Below are positions 16,427 to 26,221 of a stretch of DNA of 64,000 nt, piece after piece. Numbering within the stretch: position 1 is the stretch's first letter; each line of letters starts with the position of its first letter. The DNA lies in the NCBI GenBank assembly GCA_016718385.1, contig JADKDK010000004.1:558001-622000 (forward strand). Direction: 5' to 3'. The position numbers and the translations under genes are program-made. The notes beneath the pieces are model-generated. The model searched no databases. It saw only the letters and a list, made by a program, of their open reading frames with translations, and was not told the DNA's origin. This DNA comes from Gammaproteobacteria bacterium. Lineage in GTDB: Bacteria; Pseudomonadota; Gammaproteobacteria; Pseudomonadales; UBA5518.

Positions 16427-17421
16427 GGCGCGGTTGGCGCGGCGAACACCGCGTTCCAGTCGTTGTGCATCCCTACCACCAGCCAGTCGCGTCGTTGCGC
16501 CTCGTCGAGGCCGCGCGTCAGCCTGCCAAAGGAGGCTGCTCGGTCGTAGGCGTATTCGCGCCCGGCGTCGTCGTGGTGCACCAGCACGCCAAGGCTCGGT
16601 CCGCTCGCGGCGGTTGTCCACTCCAGCATCTCGAAGTCGCCGTCCGAGTTGCCGACGGCGAGGATCGGTCGCCTGCCGATGAATTTCTGGATCGCGAGCG
16701 GCTTGCCGGCCTTGTCATCGATGAAGTCGATCTCCGGCAGCCGTGCGATCACCGGCGTGCCGTCGCGCAGCTCGTATTGCGTCCGGATGCTGGAGCCGAT
16801 CACCTGCTCGGGCGGCACGCCATAGAGCGGCTCGGAAAGCACGCGCAGGAACTCGATTCCGCCGCCGGAGACGATCCAGGTCCGGAAGCCGTTGGTGCGC
16901 AGGTACTCCAGCAGTTCGCGCATCGGCAGGTAGGTGAGCTCGGTGTAGGGGCGCGCATAGCGCGGGTGACGCGCGGTCGTGCTCCAGTCGCGCACGAGTT
17001 GCGCGAATTCGTCCGTGGTGTTGCCGGCGTGCGTCGTGGCGACGAGCTCCAGCAGGCCGTGTTCGCCGCTGGCCGCCAGCGCGCGCAGATCGCCGGTGGC
17101 GGCCGCCTTGATCACCGGGCTCTCCATCAGCTCCGGCTTGCTGGCCGCCAGCGTCCGTGCGCGGTCGATCGCGAACGCGAGCTGTACGTACATCGGCTGC
17201 TCTGCCCACAGCGTGCCGTCGTTGTCGAAGGTGGCGATGCGTTCGGCCGCCGGGACGAAGTCCGGCGAGCCCTGCCTGGTGACCTTGTCGACGAATTCGA
17301 TGATCGCTTGCTTGGGTGCGGTGTCGTTCCAGGAGGGCAGCGGGTCGGCAGCGAAGGCCGACAGGGCAAACAAGACAACCGACGAACCCACAGCGGCACG
17401 TACAACCGTCAGGTACTTCAT
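16423..17421 (-). CDS. Exported HAD-superfamily phosphatase
   Basis: A 332-residue periplasmic haloacid-dehalogenase-fold phosphatase. The ATG at 17421 opens a signal peptide (VVLFALSAFAA, cleavage near residue 25). HAD motif I is ATFDNDGTLW (residues 64-72), with the nucleophile Asp and the acid/base Asp two residues on. Motif II is WIVSGGG; motif III/IV is IDDKAGKP with GNSDGDFEML. This set resembles the phosphoserine-phosphatase-like branch often annotated as haloacid dehalogenase-like hydrolase. Substrate unknown. It sits between the arylsulfatase gene (80 bp upstream) and a membrane protein gene whose start overlaps its stop, so the three probably form one operon read from 19088 downwards. 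Confidence 0.85.
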   Translation of the reverse strand: MKYLTVVRAAVGSSVVLFALSAFAADPLPSWNDTAPKQAIIEFVDKVTRQGSPDFVPAAERIATFDNDGTLWAEQPMYVQLAFAIDRARTLAASKPELMESPVIKAAATGDLRALAASGEHGLLELVATTHAGNTTDEFAQLVRDWSTTARHPRYARPYTELTYLPMRELLEYLRTNGFRTWIVSGGGIEFLRVLSEPLYGVPPEQVIGSSIRTQYELRDGTPVIARLPEIDFIDDKAGKPLAIQKFIGRRPILAVGNSDGDFEMLEWTTAASGPSLGVLVHHDDAGREYAYDRAASFGRLTRGLDEAQRRDWLVVGMHNDWNAVFAAPTAP

Positions 17422-17501
17422 CGTGCGTCCTCGTGTTCGTAAATTTCGTAAATTAAAGGGTGCCGCCGTCGCCAGCGGCACCGGGATCGTCGCCCCCCTG
17501 C

Positions 17502-19088
<1,587 letters not shown>

Positions 19089-19186
19089 GTAAATCTCCTG
19101 CCGGAAGAGGGGGGGGCAGGGCGATTCAAACATCGATCGAAGCAGCCGGACATGCCGTGCCGTGCATGGTCTGATAGCATGCGTGC

Positions 19187-20137
19187 ATGGTAGACCTCAA
19201 GCAGTTGCACTACGCGGTCACGCTGGCGAAGCACCGCAACTTCGCGCGCGCCGCCGCGGCGCTCGACATGAGCCAGCCGGCCCTCTCTCGCAGCATCTCC
19301 GGCCTGGAGGCCGAGCTCGGCGTGCAGCTGTTCACGCGCGGTGCGAGGGGCGCGGAACCGACCCCCTTCGGCGAGCGCTTCCTGCTGCGCGCGGCCCTGT
19401 TGCTGCGCGAGGCCGGCGAGCTCGAGCGCGAAGTCAGGCTGATCCAGGGCGCCGAGACCGGTTCCCTGCGCGTCGGTGCCGGCCCCTATCCGGCGGAACT
19501 CTGCGTGGCGCCCGCCCTGGGGCGGCTCAGCGTGCGCCACCCGCGCTTGCAGATCGATTTCGGCATCGACAACTGGCGTTCGCTGGTCGACGGGCTTCTG
19601 CAGTCGCGGCTGGACATCGCGATCGTCGAGTTGAGCATTGCCGAGAATGAAGCGCGGCTACACACCGAGTCGCTGCCCTCGCACCGCGCGGTGTTCTTCT
19701 GCCGGGCCGGGCACCCGCTCTGCAAGGAGAGGGCGCCCGGCATCGAGCGCGTGTTCTCGTTTCCCTTCGTCTGCACCAGCCTTCCGCCACGCGTCGCCCG
19801 CACCTTCTACCAGCTGGCGCGCAGCGGCGCGATCGACGCCGAGACCGGCGATTACGTGCCGCCGCTGAAGGTCGACAATGTCGCGCTGGCCAAGAGCATT
19901 GCGATGAGCAGCGAGGCGATTGGCATGGCCCCGCGCGTGCTGATAGAGCCGGAGATCGCAGCGGCGCGGCTGGTGGTCCTGGGTGTCGATGCGCCGTGGC
20001 TACATACGAACTACGGCTTTGCGTGGCTGCGCGGGCGCTCGCTCACGCCGGCGGCGCACGACTTCATCGAGCAGGTGCGCGCGGTGGAGGCGGAGCTGGT
20101 CGAGGCAGACAGGAAGGCGTCGGAACCATTCGCGTGA
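19187..20137 (+). CDS. LysR family transcriptional regulator
   Basis: A 316-residue LysR-type regulator. The N-terminal winged helix is standard: LKQLHYAVTLAKHRNFARAA, then LDMSQPALSRSISGLEAELG and LFTRGARGAEPTPFGERFL. The C-terminal effector-binding domain follows (GSLRVGAGPYPAELCVAPAL onward). It is transcribed away from the arylsulfatase operon with 98 bp between the two starts, so it very likely controls that operon and itself. The co-inducer is unknown; sulfur status or the sulfated substrate are candidates by context. Confidence 0.92.
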   Translation: MVDLKQLHYAVTLAKHRNFARAAAALDMSQPALSRSISGLEAELGVQLFTRGARGAEPTPFGERFLLRAALLLREAGELEREVRLIQGAETGSLRVGAGPYPAELCVAPALGRLSVRHPRLQIDFGIDNWRSLVDGLLQSRLDIAIVELSIAENEARLHTESLPSHRAVFFCRAGHPLCKERAPGIERVFSFPFVCTSLPPRVARTFYQLARSGAIDAETGDYVPPLKVDNVALAKSIAMSSEAIGMAPRVLIEPEIAAARLVVLGVDAPWLHTNYGFAWLRGRSLTPAAHDFIEQVRAVEAELVEADRKASEPFA

Positions 20138-20212
20138 TACGGCTCGATCGTGCCGAATCCACGCCGGCGCGCGGACAGCTTGCCCGCGGGGCCGTCGCAT
20201 GCGACACCTGCT

Positions 20213-21316
20213 TCAGCCGGGCAGCGAGTCGATATCCACCAGCTCGCACTGGGGGGCGGCCATGGGTTCCTCGGGCAACAGGAAGCGCCAGTACATGAAT
20301 CCGCTCGTGCGGCCGCCGGTGTCCAGCCAGTTGGGCACGCCCGGGTCGCGCTCGGCCAGCACGATGCGGTAATTCCCTGCACCGTCCGTCACGGTCTGCG
20401 CGCGGTTCAGCGAGACGCGTCGGTTCATGTAGTCGAAGCTCTGCCGGAAACGGCTCCACAGCACCACGCCCGCGTAGCGGCAGGCGGGGAAGCGGCCGCT
20501 CATCACCAGCGCCTTGCCCGGCGGCACGTGGAAGGGCGCCATCGCGTAGGCGATGTCGAGCGCGGCATAGGCCATGCCGGCGCCGGGCTTCTCGGGCTCG
20601 TTGAAGCGGTTCGGCACGACGGACACCCAGGAGGGCATCGTCGTGCGCCCTTTCGATTCCTCCAGCGTGCGGCTGCGCATCCAGCGCGAGACGCGGTCGA
20701 TGCCGGCGCTGATGCTCTCGACCGTGGGCTCGCCGGGCGCGGGGAAGTCGCCGACGGTGGAGATCTCGAGATCCAGCCGCCGCGCGGTGTCGGCCATCAC
20801 GTTGCCGGCCTCCTCGAAGTAGTGCCGCGTCAGCACGTTGAGCGCGCCCTCGGGCATCTGCACCCAGTTGCGCGTGTCCGCGGGTGGCGTGCGCGAGAGC
20901 AGGATTTCGAAGGAGCCGTCCGGCTTCACCTCGAACTGCTCGCTGTTCAGGCTCGCGCCGACGCCCTCGGCCTCGCTGCCTCCGGACTGCACCGACAGCG
21001 AGACGTAGACCGCGCCCGCCATGTTGCCGCGGATGCGGTAGCTCACGTCGGCACTGACGTTGCACTCATGGTAGATCGCATCGGGGCTGTCGCCGCCGAA
21101 CTTGGTCGTCGGCGTGATCGCGCGCTGGAACACCGGCCGGTGCGTGTCGGCCTCGAGCTGCGAGCCGAGCGCGCGGCGCAGCCCGTGCAGCACCAGGCGG
21201 TGGCCGTCGGCAACGTCGAGCGCCGATTTGTATTCGCCGGTCTCGCCGATGTACTGGGCGTCGATCCGGTCGAGCAGCTCGAGAAGTTCGCGGAAAGCGC
21301 GGCGTGACTCGGTCAT
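20213..21316 (-). CDS. DUF1214 domain-containing protein
   Basis: A 367-residue protein without a signal peptide. The second half matches DUF1214 by pattern: VPPGKALVMSGRFPACRYAG, VVLWSRFRQSFDYMNRRVSLN, TDGAGNYRIVLAERDPGVPNWLDTGG (the most conserved stretch of the family) and a C-terminal FMYWRFLLPEE. The first half (CNVSADVSYRIRGNMAGAVY) fits the longer forms found in steroid-degrading mycobacteria and proteobacteria. The biochemical function is not known. It is a single gene convergent with LysR; the second sulfotransferase gene starts 165 bp away in the opposite direction. Confidence 0.78.
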   Translation of the reverse strand: MTESRRAFRELLELLDRIDAQYIGETGEYKSALDVADGHRLVLHGLRRALGSQLEADTHRPVFQRAITPTTKFGGDSPDAIYHECNVSADVSYRIRGNMAGAVYVSLSVQSGGSEAEGVGASLNSEQFEVKPDGSFEILLSRTPPADTRNWVQMPEGALNVLTRHYFEEAGNVMADTARRLDLEISTVGDFPAPGEPTVESISAGIDRVSRWMRSRTLEESKGRTTMPSWVSVVPNRFNEPEKPGAGMAYAALDIAYAMAPFHVPPGKALVMSGRFPACRYAGVVLWSRFRQSFDYMNRRVSLNRAQTVTDGAGNYRIVLAERDPGVPNWLDTGGRTSGFMYWRFLLPEEPMAAPQCELVDIDSLPG

Positions 21317-21481
21317 CGGGGCTCCTGTCTTTTCTGCGTCGTGTCGCGCAGGGTCTCAGCGCGCCCGGGCCGAGTCAACCGGGTCGAGGCGGCTCGGGCG
21401 TTACGTTCTCTTCATGCCCTGACCGGGCAGAGGGCGCTACACTGCCGCCGGCATTGCATCCGGCTTTCGGCAGGGGGAGAC

Positions 21482-22717
21482 ATGGATATCGAGCAACCCG
21501 ACTGGGTCCGGCGACTGAACTACCTCGGGGCGATGGTGGGTGGCTCGCGCCGGCTGGTGAGCCTCGCGCCCGAGGAGCTGATCGAGGAGGCGCGCGCGAG
21601 CACCGGCCTGGCGGATTTCGGCGAGCCGGGCTGGGAGGACGCCTTTCGCGCGCTGGTCGAATCGCTGCAGACCGAGGTGGACCTGCACACGATCGGGCGG
21701 CTAGTGACGCGCGCCGAGTTGCTGCGCGGCCTGCGCAATCGCCTGCTGGTCACCGAGGCATGCCGCGCGCAGCCCGCGATACGCCACGAGCAGGTCGTCG
21801 CGCCGCTGCTGATCGCGGGGCAGGGGCGCACCGGCACCTCGATCCTCTTCGAGCTGCTCGCGCTGGACACGAACAACCGCGCGCCGCTCGCCTGGGAGGC
21901 CGCGAGCCCCGCGGCGCCGCCGGGCGCGACGCTCGCCGAGGGCATCACGCGCGAGCAGATCGCCGAGACCGTCAACGAGTTCCTCTCCGACGTGCAGCCG
22001 GCGATCCGCGCGGCGCACGAGCACCGCTGGGATCTGCCGGTCGAGTGCATCCGCTTCATGGACAGCGAGTTCAGCTCCGACTGGTGGGCGATGCTCTACG
22101 CCGCGTGGGGCTGGCTGAAGTGGCGCGCCGAGCACCCGACGGACGCGCCGTATCGCTGGCATCGTCGCGTGCTGCAGCTGCTGCAATACGGGCGCGACGA
22201 TCCGCGGCGCTGGTTGCTGAAGTCGCCGGCGCATCTGGGCAGCCTAGACCGGCTGCTGCGCCAGTACCCGGATCTGCGCATCATCCACACGCACCGCGAC
22301 CCGGTGCGCTCGGTTCCGTCCACCGTGAGCCTGTCCACGCTGATGCGCACCAGCCGCGCCAACGGCGTGGATGCCAACCTGCTCGGGCAGATGGTGGTGA
22401 TGGGCTATGGCGGAATGCTGCGCAAGGTGATCGAGGAGCGCGGCGGCGGCGTGATCCCGCCGGGACAGATCACGGACGTGCACTTCCAGGACCTCATGAA
22501 GGACCCCGTGGGCACGGTGGAGCGCACCTACGACGCGCTGGGACTGCCCTTCACGGCGGGCTTCGCGGATGCGATCCGCGATTACCTCGCGAACAAGCCG
22601 CGCGACCGGTTCGGCAAGCACCGTTACGCGGCCGAGGACTACGGGCTCAGCAACGCGGGCATCCGCGAGGCGTTTCGCTTCTACACCGATCACTACGGTA
22701 TCGCGCTGGAGGAATGA
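21482..22717 (+). CDS. Sulfotransferase family protein, second copy
   Basis: A 411-residue sulfotransferase, paralogous to the one at 7406-8698. The ATG at 21482 follows a strong AGGGGGAG site. The PAPS loop is LLIAGQGRTGTSILFELLAL (about residues 110-129), the KSP element is WLLKSPAHLGSLDRLL, and the 3'-phosphate-binding segment is RIIHTHRDPVRSVPSTVSLS. The C-terminal YGLSNAGIREAFRFYTDHYG resembles the family tail. It should transfer sulfate to a hydroxylated acceptor, possibly a sterol or fatty alcohol. A palindromic repeat fills the gap to the downstream phosphotransferase gene, repeating the sulfotransferase/phosphotransferase pairing of the first locus. Confidence 0.87.
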   Translation: MDIEQPDWVRRLNYLGAMVGGSRRLVSLAPEELIEEARASTGLADFGEPGWEDAFRALVESLQTEVDLHTIGRLVTRAELLRGLRNRLLVTEACRAQPAIRHEQVVAPLLIAGQGRTGTSILFELLALDTNNRAPLAWEAASPAAPPGATLAEGITREQIAETVNEFLSDVQPAIRAAHEHRWDLPVECIRFMDSEFSSDWWAMLYAAWGWLKWRAEHPTDAPYRWHRRVLQLLQYGRDDPRRWLLKSPAHLGSLDRLLRQYPDLRIIHTHRDPVRSVPSTVSLSTLMRTSRANGVDANLLGQMVVMGYGGMLRKVIEERGGGVIPPGQITDVHFQDLMKDPVGTVERTYDALGLPFTAGFADAIRDYLANKPRDRFGKHRYAAEDYGLSNAGIREAFRFYTDHYGIALEE

Positions 22718-22725
22718 GCAAGTCT

Positions 22726-22804
22726 GTGGGTCGCGACTGTGGGTCGCCATTCTTGGCGACAGCAGCGTGCGGACAAGCACCGGTCGGCATGAATGCCGAC
22801 CCAC
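22726..22804. repeat. REP-like palindromic element, copy 1
   Basis: An intergenic element running from GTGGGTC to GACCCAC. It contains a hairpin GTCGCCA-TTCT-TGGCGAC (22743-22760), a linker, and a second hairpin GTCGGCA-TGAA-TGCCGAC (22783-22800). Both the ends and the linker are shared with the copy at 41068-41172. It begins nine bases after the sulfotransferase stop codon. Confidence 0.8.
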
Positions 22805-22885
22805 AATAATGGCACCCGCGGCTCTGGCTCGGCTGCGGGCGGGGTCGTATCCTGCGGTTACCTGCATGCCGGATCGAGCGAGACA

Positions 22886-24220
22886 ATGACAACGGCCGAA
22901 GATGTAGCGGCTATGGTGCGCAGCGAAGTAACGGGTCTCACGATCCCGGCGCACGCCGAGGCGCTGCGCGACGCTGGTGCAGCCTTTCTGAGCACGGCCT
23001 TCCGGGCCTTCGGCTCGCTCGATCCCGGCACGCGCGTGGCGCGGATCACACGCCTGGAGAATTGCCCCGGCGGCAGCACCGGGCAGAAGCTGTTCCTGTC
23101 GGTCGAGTACGATCCTCCGGCGCCGCATCTGCATACCGATCTCTTCGTCAAGTTCTCGCGTGATTTCAGCGATCCGCTGCGCGACCGTGGCAGGTTCGAG
23201 ATGGCCTCGGAGGTGCGCTTCGCCGCCCTGTCGCGGCTGGCGCACTTTCCGGTCAGCGTGCCAAAGACCTACTACGCCGACTACCATCAGGACTCCGGTA
23301 CCGGCGTACTGATCACACAACGCATCCCTTTCGGTGTGGGCGAGATCGAGCCGCAGCACCAGAAGTGTCTCGACCACGAACTGACGGATCCTGCGAGTTA
23401 CTACCGGGCCATCGTCAGGGCGCTGGCCCGCCTGGCTGGCGCGCACAAGGGCGGACGCCTGCAGGCCGATGTCGATGTGCAGTTTCCCTTCGATCCGCAG
23501 GCGGCCGCGGCGGCCGACCGGATTCGCTACGACGAGCGCCAGTTGCGCGAGCTGCTCGCCGCGTACGCGGAGTTCGCTCATCGCTATCCGCAACTGCTGC
23601 CCGCCAATATCCGCGCGCCCGGTTTTCTGGCGAGCCTGGAGCACGACGCCTGCCGCTTCCTCGCGCACGAAGCGGTGATCAAGCGCTTCCTGCAGGGCAA
23701 TCGCGAGCTCGTCGCGCTGTGTCACTGGAACGCCCATATCGACAACGCATGGTTCTGGCGCGACGCGGCGGGCGCGCTGCAGTGCGGGCTGATCGACTGG
23801 GGGCGGGTCAGGCAGATGAACGTGGCCTACGCGCTGTGGGGGAGCCTGAGCGGGGCCGGTCCCGAGGTCTGGGATCGGCACTTGCAGGAATTGCTGGTAC
23901 TGTTCGCCGGCGAATACCACGCGCACGGCGGACCGCGCGTGGATGTGGAGGAACTCAAACTCCACCTGCAGCTGTATATCGCGACGATGGGGCTGGCATG
24001 GATGCTGGAGGCGCCGGCGCGTATCCTGATGCGCCTCCCGGAAGCGGCCGGCGCGTCGGGGCCGCGCGATCCGGTCTTTCGCAGGAGCGAGACCGCACGC
24101 AACCAGTTGCACATCTTCACGGTGTTCCTGCACCTGTGGCAGACGCAGGACTTCGGTGCGAGCCTCGATCGCATGCTGTACATCCGCGGGACCCACAACC
24201 ATGGCGGTAACAGGAAGTGA
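22886..24220 (+). CDS. Phosphotransferase-fold protein with Asp-to-Asn change in the catalytic loop
   Basis: A 444-residue APH-like protein. The ATG at 22886 (MTTAEDV) is the best start. The fold is recognisable from the N-lobe (FVKFSRDFSDPLRDRGRFEM, with a possible ATP-binding Lys) and the catalytic region LCHWNAHIDNAWFWRD. In that loop the usual H-x-D becomes H-W-N, so the catalytic-base Asp is Asn, while the downstream Asn is kept. The metal-binding Asp survives as GLIDWGRVRQMN. The change may be a family trait of this branch or may mean loss of kinase activity. The stop overlaps the start of the next gene (GTGA), so the alpha/beta hydrolase is translationally coupled. Substrate unknown. 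Confidence 0.75.
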   Translation: MTTAEDVAAMVRSEVTGLTIPAHAEALRDAGAAFLSTAFRAFGSLDPGTRVARITRLENCPGGSTGQKLFLSVEYDPPAPHLHTDLFVKFSRDFSDPLRDRGRFEMASEVRFAALSRLAHFPVSVPKTYYADYHQDSGTGVLITQRIPFGVGEIEPQHQKCLDHELTDPASYYRAIVRALARLAGAHKGGRLQADVDVQFPFDPQAAAAADRIRYDERQLRELLAAYAEFAHRYPQLLPANIRAPGFLASLEHDACRFLAHEAVIKRFLQGNRELVALCHWNAHIDNAWFWRDAAGALQCGLIDWGRVRQMNVAYALWGSLSGAGPEVWDRHLQELLVLFAGEYHAHGGPRVDVEELKLHLQLYIATMGLAWMLEAPARILMRLPEAAGASGPRDPVFRRSETARNQLHIFTVFLHLWQTQDFGASLDRMLYIRGTHNHGGNRK

Positions 24221-25173
24221 ACAACTCCTTCGATATCCATCCCGATTTCCAATCGATCAAGGCCCGCAAGCTGTCGTTGAAGCGCTGGGCCCTGGCATTG
24301 ATGCGCAACCTCCTGGCACTGGTGAACGCGCTTCATCGCAGGAAGTTCAGGGCAATCGTTTCCAGGCAGAAGATTCCGGGGCTCGACGGCCATCGCGTGC
24401 CCGTGCTCTTCATCGAGCCGGAAAACCTGGCGGCTCCCAGCCCGGCGCTGATCTACTTTCACGGTGGCGCGTTCGTCATGAAGGCCGCGCCGCGGCATCT
24501 CGAGAATGCCGTGCGTTATGCGCGCGAGGCGAATTGCCGCGTGATCTTCGTCGAGTACCGGCTCGCGCCCGTGAATCCGTTTCCGGCGGGATTCGAGGAC
24601 TGCCATGCGGCCCTGCGCTGGGCCTTGGCCAATGCCGATACACTCGGCATCGATGCGCGGCGGGTCGCGGTGGGCGGCGACAGCGCAGGCGGTGCACTGG
24701 CCGCCACGGTCGCGCAACGGGCGCGGCACGAGGACGGCATCGAGTTGTGCGGACAAATGCTGATATACCCGGTCGCCGACGTGGCATGCACGCGGCCCTC
24801 GACCTCGGCCTTCACCGATGTGCCGCCATTCAAGGCGGCATCGCTCGCGTCGCTCTGGGACGTCTATTTCAAGGATCCGCTGGCGGCCGGCGTGCCGCGT
24901 TACGCCTCGCCCATCCATGGTGAATTGTCCGGCCTTGCTCCGGCCTACGTCGAGACGGCGGAATTCGACATGCTGCACGACCAGGGCCACGCCTATGCCG
25001 AGGCCCTGATCGCCAGCGGGGTCGAGGTGGCGCAGAACGACATCAAGGGCGCGGTGCACGGTTTCGATCTGCTGGCGGCGGACAGCGAGGTCTCGAAAGC
25101 AGCAATGCAGAGCCGTATCGGGTTCCTGCGCAGGATATTCGGTTGTGCAGGCACGGCGCCCGGCACGACGTGA
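24217..25173 (+). CDS. Alpha/beta hydrolase, hormone-sensitive lipase (HSL) family
   Basis: A 318-residue carboxylesterase. The start is a GTG at 24217 overlapping the upstream stop codon (GTGA), so translation is coupled. The oxyanion-hole motif is LIYFHGGAFVMKA, the nucleophile elbow is VAVGGDSAGGALAATVA, and the acid and His are in ETAEFDMLHDQGHAYAEAL and GAVHGFDLL. This is the standard HSL (bacterial family IV) esterase layout, which favours short acyl esters. There is no signal peptide, so it is cytoplasmic. Its substrate may be an ester made or altered by the coupled phosphotransferase-fold protein, but that is inference. Confidence 0.9.
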   Translation: MNNSFDIHPDFQSIKARKLSLKRWALALMRNLLALVNALHRRKFRAIVSRQKIPGLDGHRVPVLFIEPENLAAPSPALIYFHGGAFVMKAAPRHLENAVRYAREANCRVIFVEYRLAPVNPFPAGFEDCHAALRWALANADTLGIDARRVAVGGDSAGGALAATVAQRARHEDGIELCGQMLIYPVADVACTRPSTSAFTDVPPFKAASLASLWDVYFKDPLAAGVPRYASPIHGELSGLAPAYVETAEFDMLHDQGHAYAEALIASGVEVAQNDIKGAVHGFDLLAADSEVSKAAMQSRIGFLRRIFGCAGTAPGTT

Positions 25174-25239
25174 CGATCGGCCGGGCGCCGGCAAATACCA
25201 TCGGGCACGTCTACATCACCCGGTACGAGGAGGGCGGTC

Positions 25240-25668
25240 ATGCAGGTCGAGCAGAAAAGGCGGCTGCTGGAGCAAAGCCTGGAGCGAGTGGTCGAGCAGA
25301 TCGGCGATATCACCCAGCCCACGATGGCGCGGTACTACGGCCGTTTCCCGGCTGCCGTGGAAGCGTTCGAGCGGCTCTGGACCGGAAACCGCGCGCAGCT
25401 CGAGGGCGAAATGGTCGAGCGGGCTCTTTATTGCCTGATGTACTGGTTCGAATCGCCGGGCGAGATCGAGATCATGCTCGGCGGATCCGTGTTGCATCAC
25501 AATGACACGCTCCGTGTGCCACCCGAATGGTACGCGGGCCTGGTGGATGCGACGATCGATGTCATCGTCGCAACGATTCCGCCCGGGAACGGCCCGGAAC
25601 TGGCGGTGTGGGATGAGTTGCGCCGTGAACTCGGCGGGCTGGTCGAGCAGAGTCGTCAATTGCTGTGA
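25240..25668 (+). CDS. Small helical protein, possibly globin-like
   Basis: A 142-residue soluble protein, not assignable with certainty. The pattern of amphipathic helices resembles uncharacterised single-domain globins: an opening helix ERVVEQIGDITQPTMARYYG, RFPAAVEAFERLW, a middle MVERALYCLMYWFESPGE, then VLHHNDTLRVPPEWYAGLVD, where a His could be the proximal heme ligand, and a final helix WDELRRELGGLVEQS. No other haem motif is visible, so heme binding is only a proposal. The gene follows the HSL hydrolase by 66 bp on the same strand and ends three bases before the convergent gene at 25672. Confidence 0.5.
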   Translation: MQVEQKRRLLEQSLERVVEQIGDITQPTMARYYGRFPAAVEAFERLWTGNRAQLEGEMVERALYCLMYWFESPGEIEIMLGGSVLHHNDTLRVPPEWYAGLVDATIDVIVATIPPGNGPELAVWDELRRELGGLVEQSRQLL

Positions 25669-25671
25669 GCG

Positions 25672-26220
25672 CTACGGCGATCGCAGCAACTCGCGCCGGA
25701 TTCGCTGTTCCTCCGCGGCGCTGAGCAATCCCTCGTCTAACAGTTCCTGCAGCACCTGCAGCTGCCTCAGTCGACGCTGGGAAACCGATTCGCTGGCGAC
25801 GGGAGCACTGGCGTGCACCGGACTGGTTTTAGCTGCCGTCACCGGTGACGAGCGGTTGTCGGACTCCGTCATGGCGACTGCAGGGTCGCAATCCAGCGTC
25901 ACATGCATGCCGCGCTCGATATCCTCGAGCGTGACGCGCTGCACGTGGGTGGCACAGCCGGCACGGCGCAGCGTCACCAGGCCGTACAGCGGTGCCTGCT
26001 CGTCGCTGTAGTCGTTGGGGTAGATCGCGCGCTCGCCGACACTGAGCGGCGTGTGCCCGGCGCTGCCTCCGATCAGCAGCACTTCGGCGCCGGGGGGATC
26101 GGATTCGATGCGCAGCTGCTGCAGGCTCGGTTGTTGCGCCGGGGCGGGCAGCGCGAGCAGCGCGCCGAGCAGGCCGGTGACGCCGGCGCGCAGCCGCGTG
26201 GCGCAAGGGGGGCGATGCAT
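25672..26220 (-). CDS. Exported PEGA-like protein with C-terminal SHOCT-like helix pair
   Basis: A 182-residue exported protein. The N-terminal hydrophobic segment (GVTGLLGALLALPAPAQ) is a signal peptide. A PEGA-like beta domain follows (LRIESDPPGAEVLLIGGSAG then TPLSVGERAIYP), of the kind seen on bacterial surface or envelope proteins. The C-terminus is a helical pair, LQVLQELLDEGLLSAAEEQR, resembling the short C-terminal oligomerisation (SHOCT) motif. The gene starts one base after the stop of the cytochrome-porin gene on the same strand, so they form an operon, and it may be a partner of that outer-membrane protein. No enzymatic motif is present. Confidence 0.6.
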   Translation of the reverse strand: MHRPPCATRLRAGVTGLLGALLALPAPAQQPSLQQLRIESDPPGAEVLLIGGSAGHTPLSVGERAIYPNDYSDEQAPLYGLVTLRRAGCATHVQRVTLEDIERGMHVTLDCDPAVAMTESDNRSSPVTAAKTSPVHASAPVASESVSQRRLRQLQVLQELLDEGLLSAAEEQRIRRELLRSP

Positions 26221-26221
26221 C

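Noticed and set aside
19187..20137. Possible choline-sulfatase cluster (sulfatase plus LysR resembling betC/betR)
   Set aside because: The sulfatase has a signal peptide and family features of arylsulfatases, and no choline transport or oxidation genes accompany it.
22886..24220. Aminoglycoside resistance gene
   Set aside because: The APH fold is shared with many metabolic kinases; the catalytic Asp is altered and the context is lipid metabolism.
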